A stretch of 6,280 nucleotides of DNA, from positions 1-6,280 of the forward strand of contig JAFWXB010000201.1 of NCBI GenBank assembly GCA_017523185.1, in the 5' to 3' direction. This stretch comes from Lachnospiraceae bacterium. GTDB lineage: Bacteria; Bacillota_A; Clostridia; Lachnospirales; Lachnospiraceae. Position numbers and translations under genes: made by a program. Positions 5,546-6,280 of this stretch are shown here, in pieces (the first letter of the stretch is position 1; the number at the start of each line of letters is the position of its first letter). A model generated the notes under the pieces. It did not search any database. It was given only the letters and a program-made list of their open reading frames with translations, and had not been told where the DNA came from.

Positions 5546-5800
5546 TTATGCACATAAACTATTTTGAAATTCTATTGCTTTTTGTTTGTCTGAGAATGTA
5601 TATGCTTTATATTGCATTTTATTTTCTTCTATCTTACTGACTACCTCTACTACATATGGTTCTGGTGTTATATCTGTGTCTATCTTACATAATCTGCTTG
5701 CTTTAGTATTTGATATTACTGTATAATTAATAGTGCAAAATCCTTTACATGATTCTGTTGGAGTTTGTGTTTTACAAATTTCATTAAAAATGTTGTTCAT
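5546..5800 (-). CDS. Hypothetical small cysteine-containing protein, 84 residues
   Basis: The start at 5800-5798 is supported by AAAGGA with a 9-nt spacer to the ATG. The N-terminal half carries cysteines at 9, 18, 22 and 38, including C-KGF-C; the last is at 83. The C-terminal half (PYVVEVVSKIEENKMQYKAYTFSDKQKAIEFQNSL) looks like two beta strands followed by a helix, as in many small uncharacterised Clostridia proteins that end in a strand-turn 'F-D-K-A--F---L' pattern. A DUF6514-like fold crossed my mind but cannot be confirmed. The protein should be cytosolic: it has no signal or membrane segment. It has its own promoter (5873-5900) and terminator (5506-5539), so it is a single-gene unit. 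It faces away from the Cys-rich plus-strand gene at 5854. Confidence 0.7.
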   Translation of the reverse strand: MNNIFNEICKTQTPTESCKGFCTINYTVISNTKASRLCKIDTDITPEPYVVEVVSKIEENKMQYKAYTFSDKQKAIEFQNSLCA

Positions 5801-5853
5801 AAATTTATTTCCTTTCTTTTTATTAAATAATTTAGGAAGTGTAAATTACGGGA

Positions 5854-6033
5854 ATGGGTACAAAAGAGTGTAATTATAACTTAGTTAAGTCAACTCTCAA
5901 ATGTAAATGTTGTGATAGAAAAGTCATTACAATTTGTCATGTAACAGAAGAAAGTGACTTTCCACCATTTGAAAGAAACTATACGGAACATCAAAAATGT
6001 GACTGCCCTAATAATTTCGAAATATGTAATTAA
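5854..6033 (+). CDS. Small Cys-rich protein, 59 residues, possible zinc ribbon
   Basis: This is the only supported plus-strand gene. It begins MGTKECNYNL and ends CPNNFEICN. Eight cysteines (6, 17, 19, 20, 28, 49, 51, 58) and histidines at 29 and 46 are arranged as KCKCC near the N-terminus and CDC near the C-terminus, as in small zinc- or metal-binding proteins, but no standard CxxC pair spacing is present. Support: the composition is far from random, the frame closes 32 bp before a good plus-strand terminator (6066-6097), and no competing minus-strand frame exists. Against: AGGAAG (5834-5839) is 14 nt from the ATG and GGGA touches it, so the ribosome site is poor. The minus-strand promoter at 5873-5900 also lies inside the frame. 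No family recognised. Confidence 0.5.
   Translation: MGTKECNYNLVKSTLKCKCCDRKVITICHVTEESDFPPFERNYTEHQKCDCPNNFEICN
5873..5900 (-). promoter_or_regulatory. Sigma-A promoter for the 84-residue gene
   Basis: On the minus strand, TTGAGA (5900-5895) and a perfect TATAAT (5878-5873) are separated by 16 bp, making this the closest match to consensus in the window. Transcription would begin near 5866 and give a leader of about 65 nt. It lies within the 5' part of the plus-strand Cys-rich frame, so the two transcripts would overlap divergently. Confidence 0.65.
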
Positions 6034-6060
6034 CTAATCTATAATTTAATTGTAACTTTT

Positions 6061-6103
6061 AATGTAAAAAGAGAACAACTTATGTTGTCCTCTTTTTTAT
6101 TTC
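6061..6103. repeat. Direct repeat, copy 2 (terminator-bearing, 43 bp)
   Basis: This is the same sequence as 5501-5544 with a single-base deletion. Sequence outside the repeat diverges at once on both sides. The two copies start 560 bp apart in the same orientation, one on each side of the divergent pair of Cys-containing genes. Confidence 0.95.
6066..6097. terminator. Bidirectional terminator, repeat copy 2
   Basis: The arms 6066-6079 and 6084-6097 pair at 13 of 14 positions, with one A/C mismatch, around TTAT. Plus-strand reading ends in TTTTTT and would stop the Cys-rich gene that ends at 6033. Minus-strand reading ends in CTCTTTTTACA and would stop the gene that ends at 6115. It is thus placed between two converging genes. 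Confidence 0.85.
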
Positions 6104-6114
6104 TGTTAGTTGTA

Positions 6115-6280
6115 TCAACCACCTGGACGTAATTGGAAGTCAGGATCCATTTCTACATAAGTTGCGTTCTCTGCATAAGCACCGCTCATGTCTCCAAGTC
6201 CATCTCCAAATTCGCTTACTCCACCACTTCCTAATGGTTTTCCACCATTGTCTCCTGTAATACATTCGCCTTGACTTTGG
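6115..6280 (-). CDS. C-terminal 54 residues of an unidentified Gly/Asp/Glu-rich protein (partial)
   Basis: The frame enters from the right edge and ends at TGA (6117-6115) after ...FQLRPGG. The visible part has GDNGGKPLGSGGVSEFGDG-type sequence followed by YAENATYVEMDPDFQLRPGG. It is glycine-rich and acidic, with one Cys (near CITGD), and probably forms a flexible tail. The bases here are visibly richer in G and C than the block at 2939-6060, and the codons include CGT, GGC and CCT. No family can be named from so short a tail. The terminator copy at 6066-6097 lies just downstream of its stop. Confidence 0.7.
   Translation of the reverse strand, partial: QSQGECITGDNGGKPLGSGGVSEFGDGLGDMSGAYAENATYVEMDPDFQLRPGG

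Noticed and set aside
5501..6103. The two 43-bp repeats as a CRISPR array or IS ends
   Set aside because: There are only two copies, 560 bp apart, with genes between them. The repeats are terminator hairpins, and no transposase or cas gene is present.

Overview
The window reads as chromosomal DNA of a low-GC Firmicute, most likely a Clostridia-type anaerobe. Supporting signs are the AT-rich codon use, strong purine Shine-Dalgarno sequences (AGGAG, AAGGAG), consensus sigma-A promoters with 16-18 bp spacers, and Firmicute-like YgiQ and RsuA proteins. No species can be named from the sequence. Almost everything is on the minus strand, so transcription runs from high to low coordinates.

Left part (1 to about 2850): two recognisable conserved genes. 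A YgiQ-type radical SAM enzyme is cut by the left edge. An RsuA-type 16S rRNA pseudouridine synthase has its own promoter and a hairpin leader. The 347-bp gap between them holds a candidate promoter, several small inverted repeats and a 21-codon ORF with a good Shine-Dalgarno sequence.

Middle and right (about 2939 to 6060): a visibly AT-richer block of accessory character. It holds a winged-helix, RepL-like replication or regulatory protein with a repeat-bearing promoter, an unrecognised 109-residue protein, and a 576-bp gap with a strong two-way terminator and a signal-peptide-like 20-codon ORF. These are followed by an unrecognised 274-residue protein whose -10 box lies inside a 32-bp inverted repeat, and by two small cysteine-containing proteins encoded divergently. 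The same roughly 43-bp bidirectional terminator occurs twice, 560 bp apart. The likely interpretation is an integrated plasmid- or phage-like element, or its remnant, next to housekeeping genes. No integrase, relaxase or attachment site is visible, so this remains an inference.

Right edge (6115 to 6280): the last 54 codons of a Gly- and Asp/Glu-rich protein with clearly higher GC than the block beside it. It may mark another compositional boundary.

Working together: YgiQ and RsuA are independent housekeeping genes. In the AT-rich block each gene appears to have its own promoter and terminator rather than sharing one operon, and two of the promoters carry repeats placed where a repressor would act.
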